Source: Phoronis australis (taxonomy: Eukaryota > Phoronida > Phoronidae). Taken from it: 64,000 bases of DNA. The notes under the pieces are model-generated. The model had not been told where the DNA came from. It saw only the letters and a list, made by a program, of their open reading frames with translations, and did no database searches. Within the stretch, counting starts at the first letter, position 1. Every line of letters begins with the position of its first letter. Of this stretch, positions 52,865 through 64,000 are shown one piece after another. The stretch is taken from assembly GCA_002633005.1 (NCBI GenBank), contig NMRA01000091.1, positions 351,877-415,876 of the forward strand. Direction: 5' to 3'. The position numbers and the translations under genes are program-made.

Positions 52865-55800
52865 GTTTTTTCAATGGCCTTTTAAAGAAAGCTCGTTTAC
52901 CCATTTAAAACAAAAACTGTCAAATCAAAACTGTTAAAGTTTGAGTTAGGTTAATTCAGAAAATTCAATAAGTCGTCAGCCAAAACTGCACACCGTCATC
53001 ACTTATGCTAATAATTGGGTTACTGACCTGAGATTAATTAAATGAATAAATAAGCTTCAACTTCCTTCAAAGATTTGCATTTGCAAACTCTCCCTGAAGG
53101 GGTGGCTGACTTTTGGCACACAGTTGCTATGACTTCACCAGTTGAGACCAAATAACATAACTGCCATAACATCATCCATTCACTAATAATCATTAGCCCC
53201 AAAAGAGCAATATTGACATCGATATCACGATATCACGAGTTGAGTCAACTAAAGATACCAAGTAACTCTGTTTGATATCAAGATATGAACTTCGTAGATA
53301 TTAATGCAGATCAAAAGAAAAGAAAAATTGCCACTAGCAGGCACTACAGTAGAACACTACGTAAATTAATGACAGCCATGCTATCCCCTTTAAAACGATT
53401 CCTCAAGAGTCTGTAGGTAGGGATATATAAAATTAATAAAACTAGCCAGTATGAGTGCAAAGAAGATCAAATCCATCTGAAAATGTGCATGTGCTTTTGT
53501 TTCCATCATAGAAAAGCGTACGCCAAATTTCATGAAAATCTAGAAATTGAGGCACATCAAAAGAAAATTTAAATTGGCGGCAGGATATGCCACAATAGTC
53601 AGACTCATTCCAAAATAAATGTCAGCTAAAGAAGACATTACAATAGAAACAAAAAATTGCACAAGAGAAAACTAATGCAGTGGGACTCGTCTAAAAATTA
53701 TAACCTAAGTTGTGCTCTACTGAATAAGAACACACATGCCAAATTTTGTAATGATCCTTTTAGTGAATAGAGGCCGGCGACAAAATAGACGAATATGGCC
53801 AATAGAGGGCGCATAATACACCAAATCTATCCAACTCTTGGAGAGAGTCATGGTCATTTCAAAAGAAACCTGACAAATTCCTGAGATTCATCAAAGAACT
53901 AATGATAGACACAGGGCAAACCTGAAAATAAATTAGCCACTAGGGGGTGCAGCGGTAGTCAGATCTGTTGTCAACTTTATAGAAACACTTCTGCCAACTT
54001 TCATGAAATTCTTGCAAGGGGTTTAGGAGTATACAGCAACACGGATTCTCAGAGATGATGGCAATACTCACCCACACTTGTAAAAGTAGATATTTCACCT
54101 CGTTTATGGCAACGTCCCACTGAAACTGGCTACTCGTTGCCCAAAAGTAAGCGAGTTGCCTATGTTTTGGATGCTAAGTTTCATGTAGAGACAGGCGTTC
54201 ACAAAGAAACTAGCACTTTTAAGTCTTGATTGTACTGGGGGTGGGCGGCTAGGTGCTATAAGATGAATACCTGTTTAAAAGTGTCCAACTGAAAATTTTT
54301 GGTCCAGGCGTTAAGCTGTACAAGAACAGTATATCACAATGTAATATGGAAGATTCAGTTGAGAGCATATGGTAATTTTTCCATAATATAGCACACAATA
54401 TGGCTGACAAATGAAACTCTGATTTGTTAAATTTCTCTACAAAAGTAAAGATTAAGAACATTTTAGACTATTACAAGCATGGTTTGTAGTCTGTAGTTGT
54501 CATAAAACAGCATCTGCTTTTAAGTTCCTTTGATATGGAAAAAGGTTATCAGACATTGGAAAATGGAAAAATGACTGTTTTGGCAATTATTTTTGAGCAA
54601 AACAAGTGGAGAATTGCGGTACGCATCAAACCCAGTATAGTGTCCTGAATTTCGCAAGAAATCAATCGGCCTTAATTCAGAGCACACATACAAACAAAGA
54701 GCAAACAATGAAGCAAAGTGGTGACGTCATCTGTCCTCATTAGACAATTAGATGACAGCTCAGATCAATGGCCACTCAACATTAACCTCACTCCATGAAA
54801 ACAAAAACACCAAGCTCTGCCCAACACACATGATAAGCTAATGTAAAGTTGGTAATGGTTGCCTGTGTCCTTGATCAAACAACTTATCAACTAAGCTGCT
54901 TCTCCATACTTGATGAACATGTGGTTTAACACAGATACATGACAAACTGTGGTAAACACTACACTGAGCCAGTCGTCAACAATTACAATAATTAAGCAAA
55001 CATAATATGAAGGTTTTGCAATATAAAGGAGTTTTAATTACCCCATGTGAGGCAAGGTTTGCCTCAGTACACACAATTAAATTCTACTTCGAAATTCTGA
55101 CTATATATAATCCTTGCTGCCTAGGACTAATGAAAAGATCATTTTTTGCTCAAAAAACAATTGCGCAGTTTCGATTGTTTACCAATGCGATGATTGTCAG
55201 CCATTTCTAGCTCAAACTATTGGGCAATTCAAATTTTCCAAACTTAGGCAACAGAGAACACGCAGTCAGCAGGTGCCCAAGGAATGTCAAGCTCAAGAAG
55301 GATTGTTAAAATAACTCGTAACAAAAAAAAATGGTAAAGGATTTTGTGTAACTGCTTAAAGAAATCTACCCAGAGGCTAGGGCTCTGTAAAAAGTTGACT
55401 TAGAAAAATGGTTGTCACAGTGCCACCTTGAGTCAAATTTTAATAAAGTACAACTATTCTCAAGATAATGAGAAGTCGCGTGTTACATGCAAATTTCTTG
55501 TCAATCACATGAAAAATGAGGTACTACTTGTGCAATTAATAAGAAAGGTCTAAAACATATGTTGTACTTGAATCCTGAGACTATGTATTGCAGAAAGAGA
55601 AAAGCTCAAGCATCGGACTTTAGACAACAGGTAAGTCTCAAATAACACAGAATTGGAATTAAAGTCATCGCAAGAAACCGATGGCTAACCATTAGCTCTT
55701 GAAGAGATCTTTTCACATATCAAGATGTTTCGGAAGGATCCACCAAACAACCGCTGAGCTATGGCACAGAGACCAATCCATAGAAGAGCAATCGTCAGAA

Positions 55801-58800
55801 AAATTCAAGTAATAACTTACGAACAGTAAGTTGTAGAGAGAAATAGAATTAACCGTATAAACCAGATTATAACTGTGGTGAGATCTATCTTCACAGAAGA
55901 ACCCCTACAACACCATTTTGAGTTTTTTCAAAAAACAACAGGTTTCAAGCATTTCACGTGGTACACATGCTTGGAGTGTCGATGAGACAACAAAATGACC
56001 TGAAGTGTACGTACAAACAAAAAATCACAACAAAGCACCATACGGTACATGGCAAAACATAACAATAAAACCGGACACATCACAGGTGAGCTGCAAGACG
56101 TGTGGAAGGAGAGGTGCAGCAGGAACTGTAACGCACCCTGCAGCTGGATTGAATAGTTCACTATTCCCTACAATAGTGCATTAGTTACAAAAGAGACACC
56201 TCCACATTCAGACTTCAATACATACACCTTACACTTCACTTAGTTTCAACAAAAGACTCTCTGCATACCACAAATGCTTGCCAACTTGATTTTGGGCCTA
56301 GGTTACAATAAACTCTCATCGATTTAGGACAAAACAAGGCAAACAACTCGGTTGAAACAAGTGAAATTTGTATTTTCTCATTTTTGGTAAAAGATAACTA
56401 GGACAAGATATGTAGCATTTTTTCATGTTCACGTTCAGTACAAAACCTACCATCAGACAGTTGTTTTAATAATTTCACAATGTTCGAATCCCTTTAAAAA
56501 TGAAAAAAGAGCAATTTTGGCAATTATTTTTGCTGAAATTGTTTAACCGATTTTTACCATACACTTTACTGAAATGGCCATGCAGATAAGTCAAAGCACA
56601 GACACCTTACATTCATGCGAGCAATTCCGACCGCACCGCAGGTGACATATTAGTAAAGCCAAGTGCAAGGTACAGAATAAACCACAGCGAACCAACCAGT
56701 CTGCACTTGGTTATACTGACAATGAAAGGAGTGGTGGTCGCCATCTTCAGGTCAAAAACTAACCACTATTAATTACACGACAGGTTTTGTTGACCTGAAA
56801 GACTGCCTGACAAAAAAGAACATCAGTCCTTATTCGATGTTTCATCAGGATTAAATTAATTTGCAAAAAAAAGAAAATGGTACTCTTATACTTGTCTAAA
56901 AGCCTCCAAACAACAAACTCCAGCATGTTGAAGTTAAGTCATACTCAATGACAACCACTTTCCTGTATTTTCAACATCAGTTATAAGAAATGATGAATAT
57001 AAACACTTTTTCACTCTCAAAGTGTCTCACTTCGTGAGTGAAACTCACAACATACAAAGCAGCACACAGGAATATATTACTGTAGAAGGTTCTACCTGCA
57101 TGGCCTTTGTTAGTCAGGAGTGTTTACATAATGAATTTGCCGGATTTTTCAAATAAGAATTAGGCTATTTTCTATGTTTCCTAATGAAAGGCGTTCTTCA
57201 GTGGCCAGCAAAGGTGTTCAGTCTTGGAGCACTTGAGGCAGCCAGACATTGACAAAAGATTTCCATAATTCAAATACTTTAAATTAACTTACATGTATTA
57301 AATGCTATGAAGATGGAATAAACTACAATTTCTATTTCAAAGTGGTGTTTTTGAGAATCCAAACTTTTCCCAAATCATCCAGTGATCAAAGTCTGCATGT
57401 AGAAGTCACTGACACACAACATACTGACTGTTTTGTTTTGTAGGATTCAAAATTGACCTCTTTGTTTCAGTTGAGGACTCATTGAAAATTGAGACAAAGA
57501 AACAGTCCTGATAACGAGGCTTTGCACACATTAGTGCATAATTAATACAGTGTTACGCATGTAAGCACTTGCATGCAAAGCTCACACGTACAATGTGCAA
57601 TAATGAGTTAGGACTTCGTGAGATGCTTTTTGCGTTATGTTTAAAGGAAAAAAGAAGTGTAAGTTAAGTGAACAGAAAGTTACCATTATCAGTACAGTAC
57701 AGTACTCCAGTAATTTCATAGGAAAATAATCATACAAATTGCCACGTTTCCATTTTTCAAAATCTGACTACAATTGTTACAATTAATTAAATTTCTCCAC
57801 CTACTGTTTAGTGGTAGTTTCAGTGTGAATCAGGATTGTAAGAAGCAGAATTTTACTTTTACACGAGGAAATTTCTTCAACATAAAATTCTCCTTTTCCA
57901 GCACATTGTGCCCTAAGAGAAACATAGCAATCAGCTCAGTCATCACAGATCACTTCAACTTAAACATGGAAACCATAACCTTTATGCACTGATACACTTG
58001 CTAACATAACCTTTATGTACTGATACACTTGCTAAAGCCACGACTATCACAGAAGCACAAAAAGCCATAAACATTGGTAAATCCCATGGGACATAACAAG
58101 TATTACAAAGGAACAAGAACATCAGCAGGCCACAGAGGTCAGAGCCAAACAAGACACCATCTATGTATGTCCTTACCAGTGAGTGTCCCAAAACCAAGGT
58201 CTCTGTCCTGGTGATGTCCTGGTTACGGGGCTAACAGGAGAATGAGTACCACTCAACCTACTGCTTATCACAGCCTGAAGGGTTGACCCAGAAACAATAA
58301 CAGTCTCAGAGGTCACTGCCTACAAGGCACAACAGATGGGTTCAGGGTAATGGAATTTAAAGGTGGTGGCAAGACTGAGTCTGACCTGACTACAGTACAA
58401 CTGCATTATTCATTTAACTAACATACAAGCAAAGACAATCAGACCCATACCCAACAGTTGCTAGACTTGATCTATGGTGCTTGAAGCCCATTTAATCAAA
58501 GGTCCATGCAGTTGAAGATTAATAGAGGACACATTCTTGCAAAGCGATACCTTAGTTAGAAAGCAAAACAGCTTATTACTTAAGAGTTGTTGACATTAAG
58601 ACTTAGTGACCAAAACAGCCACCTAAGTTAATTAACTGTGTGCTAATTGAAGCCTGAAGTTATCATGTCATAGCTAAGACCAGACTTTTAACCAACTATA
58701 CTGCACTGAAGGGCGAGACATACAGTAATGTTACTAATGAGCTCATGTGACTATCCTACTTTGCATTTGGAAGAAAGGAAAACTATAATTTTGAAAAAAA

Positions 58801-58856
58801 CGTCGAAATCCTCAAAGAGATGTCAGAGACCTCCGCTGATCTTACTACAAGTATAG
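52865..58856. other. 6 kb without a recognised gene
   Basis: AT-rich DNA. A recurring but unidentified motif of the type 'ggcaattatttttg...tttccatttttc' appears near 54,570, 56,510, 57,740 and 59,240 in both orientations, probably pieces of one old interspersed repeat. A minus-strand segment near 58,196-58,237 (DITRTETLVLGHSL between AG and GTAAGG) could be a tiny exon but is too short to support. Confidence 0.4.
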
Positions 58857-58859
58857 TAA

Positions 58860-59215
58860 AGTCCTGTCCACACGAACATACAGCCTACCATAGAACAACT
58901 TGCACTAGTGCAACTTTAAATCCCACTTTTGAGCGGAGCGTCCATACACACATCCAATAATAAGGGTAAGGCGGAAGTTATCGCTCTGTGCGAGGCAATA
59001 TGTGCCTAATACGAGTACGGCGCGCAAAAGAAAACCCATCTGTATTAACTGCACCTAATAACTACTTCCGCCCCACCCCACTTATGCATGCACACAGTGA
59101 TTACAAGTGGCGTAAGTTACCCTAGAACCCCATCTCCAACGTCCAGACAGCACTCAAACCAACTCATTCCAGGAGTAACTTGTTCTAGGGTAAGTCTGCG
59201 TGTGGAGGGCACTTA
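58860..59215. mobile_element. ~355-bp MITE
   Basis: Inverted ends: gtcctgtccacacgaacata at the left and the complement of gtgccctccacacgcagact at the right, followed inward by matching cctaccatagaacaa / ttaccctagaacaag. A second small inverted pair (taagttaccctagaac/gttctagggtaa) lies at the right end. Confidence 0.6.
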
Positions 59216-59219
59216 CATA

Positions 59220-61890
59220 ATTCTCCGCGTATTTCACACAAAAATAATTGCCAAAATTGTCCGTTTCCATTTTTCTAAAGCTGATTACTTTACTGCAAAT
59301 CATGGAAAATTTAACAAATACATGTTTCATGACATCCACACAATACAAACTATGCTAATAATAGACTACAATTTTCTTAACCTTCATTTTTTGTAGAGAA
59401 AATTGACAAAAAAACTCACTTGTTGGTCATGTAGTGCGCTAAACAAGTGGAGAACTACCATACATCACAAGATGGGATTATATAATAAAAACAATAAATT
59501 TATTAGAATCACACAAGTACAGAGAAATAAAAGATAAACATAAAAACACAAGACGAAAAAGTACAAGTGCAAGACATGGATAACATAAAAAGTCAAAGAC
59601 TTATTAATCCATTGTGGTCCTTACAGTACAAGTCAGTGGTTATTCGTCATGGAAACCAACAATCACAGGTGTGTAAAACAAGTCACCATCCAATATGTGC
59701 TAATATACCAATAAGATAATAGCATCAATATAATAACAGTTAAGTGCTTCTTTTAGTTGCTAATAAAGACGCTTATAATTAATCATGAAGGAAACAATAG
59801 TAATATGATTATAAAAAGTACCACATACTTTGTTATGAAACCAACAACCGGATAAGCGCTGCATTTAGATCCATGCAGAATTTTTTGAAGATGCACATTT
59901 ATCTAAATACATGCAAGAGCCTGAATGCGAAATTAACTTGAGGAAAACCGACAAGGAACAAAATTTCAAAATAGCATGTGAACGAAACTTGACTCATCCA
60001 TTACACAGCTATTAGACATCTGATTGGTTCTCGATGACCTCTTCCAGTTTACAGATCAATCAGATGTCTAAGCCGGTTGACCTGACGAAACCGATCATGT
60101 GGAACCATTGAATATAGATCTAAATGAAAATCAAAAAAGGGGACAAAACACGGATAAAAACAGTTCAACATATGCACATAATTTATAGGTGCGTGCATGT
60201 GTATATTTGTACCAATGGGCTAAGACATTGACCTCACACCCATAATTATTTTGGACTATTTATTACACTTAAGGATGTTGAGACTGAAGACTATAAGAAA
60301 TGTAGGACCCTAGAAAAATGACCAAAATTGGGCTAAATCTGATCAGCATACCTCAGAAATGGCTGATCGAATTCATAATGAAACTTTTAGATACAATTTA
60401 TGTAGTTATTCTCCAAAACCAATAGGATGTGTTTCTAAAATGTTCCACTTTTGTATGACAGGCTGACAAAATTAGGACTAATGTCGTTTTTATTGAAAAC
60501 TCAAAAATTACATGGGACATAATGACAATTTAGAATGCTGTCACTGTTTTTGACATTTCATCTTGTGCATTTTATTGATACTGTTATTTTGCTAATTACA
60601 TAATACAATTAATGGAAGATTGGTATAGCTTCGAAAATAAAATTCTACATGCTGTCTACTTTCAGAAAACATATACTTGCACCGAGTTAGAATCTATAGT
60701 TTTGTAGACATTTCGCCTAGGCACACCTGAACTTGTCGATAAGGTCCAGCAACTTTTGCAGACAATGATTTCAAAGAAGATTTCCTGGCAGAACCTTACT
60801 AATAGCAAGAATGTTGTTGTTTAGTCCACGATGTTGACAGAAGTAAGACTAACTACCTCTTGAAAGACTTACATGTGAATGGACACTTCACATAGAACAA
60901 CTACAAGCAAAGAAAAATAAGTTTGTAATAAAAGGGAGTGCCCCTCAATGCTGTGTCCATGAATGAGTGTAAGTACCAGTTAGGGTATGTATAAATATGT
61001 GTACTGTATATGTGAAGGATGTAAGTCCCTGTACAGTATGTTGTTTAGTTGACCTCTTGTGTTAGTGTTCCTCACAATGATGGAGAATCCAAACAGGCTG
61101 GGAGCTGTATCTCCACCTGTCTAAATGGCTAAAAAACAAATTTCAAATTTTATTCTTATACAATCAGCCTCAAAACTGTGTTCACCACGACAGGGTTCGT
61201 TTTCCGTTACCAGGAATATACTAACACTCAACAAGTTACGAAAAGTGTCAGAACATCATTGCTTTTACTGGGGTTGGATAATCATGACATTTGAAAATGA
61301 CGCGCTGGGAATTCCATTAGAAAATAATATGATATGACCTAATAATGGCATTGAAGATCAGCTGTTTGGTTTGGCTCTTTGGTTAAAGGACTTGAAATGT
61401 GTTTATCTTAAGGTTGTGGACAAGACTGGTTTTGAACATGTTAAAAATGACAGTATATATTACCCAACCTGTATGTAAGTCAATGAATGGATGCATTTGT
61501 ATGAGTGTATACCTGTATAGGTGTATGTCTTAAATGTCTGTGTGCATTAGAAGTGATTCATCCCTTGAACCACATATGATGCTGAACATGGTTTATATTC
61601 ATTCTTTACACTTTTAGGTGTGTCATTGAGGTTTGTAAAACCATTTACACATTGCAACATTGTTGCAAATACATTAACAATGTTTCAACAAGTGGATAAG
61701 CCTTTTAAAATGTAAATTAGTTACACACCTCAACTAAATGCCAGGGCTCCACCTCCACAAATAGCAATAGAGGTCGTCAAACCTCATTGGCAAGCACCCC
61801 AAATGAAATAAATGAGTTGCCTGAAGTGAAAAACTGTCCAACTTATTAAATGTGTGCCGGTGCATCCGAGATCGCCCAGACTGCATTTTT
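59220..61890. other. No gene recognised
   Basis: AT-rich, stop-dense DNA. Nothing structured was seen beyond a fragment of the 'aaacaagtggagaa' interspersed motif near 59,440 (also near 54,600). Confidence 0.45.
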
Positions 61891-61929
61891 TTGTTTATGA
61901 CATCTAATTTCGTCATATGAATGTTATGA

Positions 61930-62172
61930 TGTTGTTCATAATCGCCACCACCATCATCATATTCGCCATCTTCGTCATCATCTCCGACGTCGTCTTTTCT
62001 TCGATAATTTCGCCAAGTGTTGCTCAAGACTGTAGCCTATTTCTTGGTGATTTCTGACCTCTACGTTCGTAATATGAATGATACCATAACTTGCATTGTC
62101 CATCATCTTCACCATCGTCGTCATAGCTGTCATCTTCGTCATCATCTCTGTCGTCGTCTTTTCTCGTCATCT
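61930..62172. repeat. Trinucleotide-rich (cat/cgt) low-complexity pair
   Basis: Two similar stretches (near 61,935-62,010 and 62,100-62,172), each ending atcatctc[ct]g + cgtcgtcttttct. On the minus strand both give Asp/Glu-rich frames (RKDDDRDDDEDDSYDDDGED), which are products of the repeat rather than evidence of a gene. Confidence 0.7.
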
Positions 62173-62589
62173 CTAACGTGGTTTTTTTGGTTAGTTTCGC
62201 TCCTCGGAGCGCTTTCATTTGTTTTTGTTTTTGTTCCAACTGAAAATGAGGAATGTTCCACATGCTCGGTGAGGACCAGTTGCAAACAATGTCACCATCT
62301 CGGGCACACTACTCCTGCACAGGCCCACCTCGACACTGAAGCAGACAGTCACAATCAGGCATTAACAATTTTTGCCAATGATTTCGACTCTTGTCAATTT
62401 ACTTCCTGTAGTTTTTTGCATGCATGCCCGTATGAGATGTAGCCACTTTGTGATGACCTGGAACGTTAACCACATCTCCAAATCTAGTCCTGCATGTGTA
62501 GTGATCACAAGGACCCCATCTTACATCCAACCTTATATTGAAACTGAGGTAAAAGTTGCATTTACAAGAGAGACAACTGAAACGAAGCT

Positions 62590-62965
62590 GATATGGTGCA
62601 AGTGTGTGTGCAAACACGACTGACACGGAGCGAGTTGACACGGCAGTTGCGCTCGATCAGTTGCTCCAGTTTTAACCACACATCTAAACACACCTGGGAC
62701 AGGGCGGTAAGGAATCAAATTTCAATGCGCTTACACTGCATATATACAGATGATCTGCTGGCATTCCACGTGGTTTATTTATGCAAGCACACGCGGTCTT
62801 CACATAAGTGACTCACATAGATCTAGTTTGCAATCTAATGTCGTGCAAATGCGACTGACGCGAGCAAGTCACGCCATGACAACTGACACGGTGACAACTG
62901 TTTCTTGTGTGAAAGCGGCTAAAACTAACCAGCAGACAGCTGTCATTTGTGTAAACAGACTCAGT
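62590..62965. mobile_element. Diverged relative of the 33.0-kb 'tgacacgg' MITE
   Basis: Shares actgacacggagcgagttga and gacaactgacacggtgacaa with the element at 32,955-33,365, with the same mixture of orientations. Ends are not clear. Confidence 0.45.
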
Positions 62966-62969
62966 GATA

Positions 62970-64000
62970 CAAGTTTATTCAGATACCACTGAACTACTAT
63001 CATGACAAATTGAGATAACAGCCAGGTGGATTTACATGATCTACTGCCAATAAAGTTATCTAATTTTGTTACTTGATAATCACATAAATACTTAATGGGT
63101 AAAATAGGTATCTAGTTATTACCCTGGCATTCAGTTGGTGATTAGTTTCAAGCATGATTGAAGTAAACTAATTCCATGACAGAAAAATATACCCTGCTGT
63201 CACTTTTTTCTGTAGTACTCTAACATAGAAACACATCCAGTCCACCTTGTGGTAGAATATATAACCAACCCCTGGTAATGTACACACTTACTACGGTAAA
63301 GTCGCGTGATTTTCGGACGGCCCGCCATTTTCGACCAAGAATAAATATTTCCGAAATGAGTTTTTCATGGTCCACGAAATTCGTACAAGGTCCAAAAACT
63401 GTTTTTCAATGATCCTCGAATTTCGGACAATGTCATAAACGTCGGATTTTTGTCCCGCGACTTTCAGACAAGGAAAATTTTAGAAACGCTAATTTAGGAT
63501 CGACGCAACTCCCGTGTCACTAAAGCGTTCAACGGATGATTACTACTCGATAAGGCTTGAATCTGAGAATTGGGGTAACGGGCTTTGTAATTTTTACCTT
63601 GTCTTGACGATGTCATGACCGTTACTCGATTGTCTTGCGTTTAGCTTGAGTTTGGCGCTTTAGCTATGAAAAAAGTCACCGAGTCTCGCATGACGAAAAT
63701 TTCTGATGAAAATACAAATGGGAAATACACGGAAGGCTGCAGTTTTTCGTTGTAGCGTAACATGTGCTCTGGTTTAATTAGACCGTGTTGTTCAACTTCC
63801 GACTGTGACATTGAACTTGCACGCCTCAACTTGCGTGTTTACGAAGCGTTTTTATTTTTAAAACGTCCTGGCCTTTGCAAATGCCCTTGTTAGTGGCTAA
63901 AATCTCCCGACGACGTGTCTGGATTTTATTCTTGACGTGATGAGAAATATTTTTTGTTTAGGCCCCCATACACAATAGGTCACAGCTAAGTATGTCCGTA
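62970..64000. other. Right edge, no gene recognised
   Basis: An inverted word pair (aaagtcgcgtga near 63,298 and tcccgcgacttt near 63,454) may mark another small MITE. A minus-strand frame at 63,641-63,829 is open but unrecognised. Confidence 0.35.

Noticed and set aside
62017-62442. Longest open frame in the window (141 codons, plus strand)
   Set aside because: Its first half is antisense to a cat/cgt trinucleotide repeat. The rest has no motif and no splice or homology support.

Overview
This is an AT-rich, intron- and transposon-rich stretch of an invertebrate animal genome. No operons, rRNA or bacterial signals are present. Spliced exons with GT/AG borders, Penelope-like and LINE fragments, many foldback/MITE elements and a near-identical 2.6-kb duplicate block suggest a marine invertebrate with a highly polymorphic genome. 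The species cannot be fixed from the sequence alone.

The main result is one almost complete gene on the minus strand, from about 22,779 (5' side) to the stop codon at 1,001. Twelve exons with canonical splice borders and matching phases spell, in order, a DVNLEAL N-terminal motif, the PNPFPEL proline-rich motif, an RA domain, a PH domain, a BPS segment and a C-terminal SH2 domain with FLVRES. That order is diagnostic of the GRB7/GRB10/GRB14 adaptor family. Only the start-codon exon, and possibly one or two linker exons, are unplaced. Its introns hold satellites (8.1-9.3 kb, 10.4 kb), two opposed Penelope-like element tails (15 kb), a 26-bp minisatellite (16.9 kb), a LINE relic (18 kb) and tRNA-derived SINE-like pieces (17.5 and 20.8 kb).

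From 23 to 31 kb there is no recognisable gene. The region holds a small foldback element, two inverted copies of a ~1.46-kb terminal-inverted-repeat transposon (24.3-25.8 and 27.0-28.5 kb) and a Kolobok-like non-autonomous element flanked by TTAA (29.3-30.2 kb).

From 36 to 40.3 kb the minus strand carries four exon-like segments with compatible phases. They would encode part of an unrecognised protein with one or two membrane segments. MITE-like elements at 33.0, 35.2 and 39.2 kb and tandem repeats lie around it.

From 41 to 53 kb the window is dominated by repeats: a foldback at 41.2 kb; a larger foldback (42.1-45.5 kb) whose right arm is split by a 5'-truncated LINE with a 5-bp target duplication; and a 2.6-kb block present twice. 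The first copy of that block is bounded on both sides by a single N, which points to an assembly problem. From 53 to 64 kb I see only AT-rich non-coding DNA with a few MITE-like and low-complexity segments.
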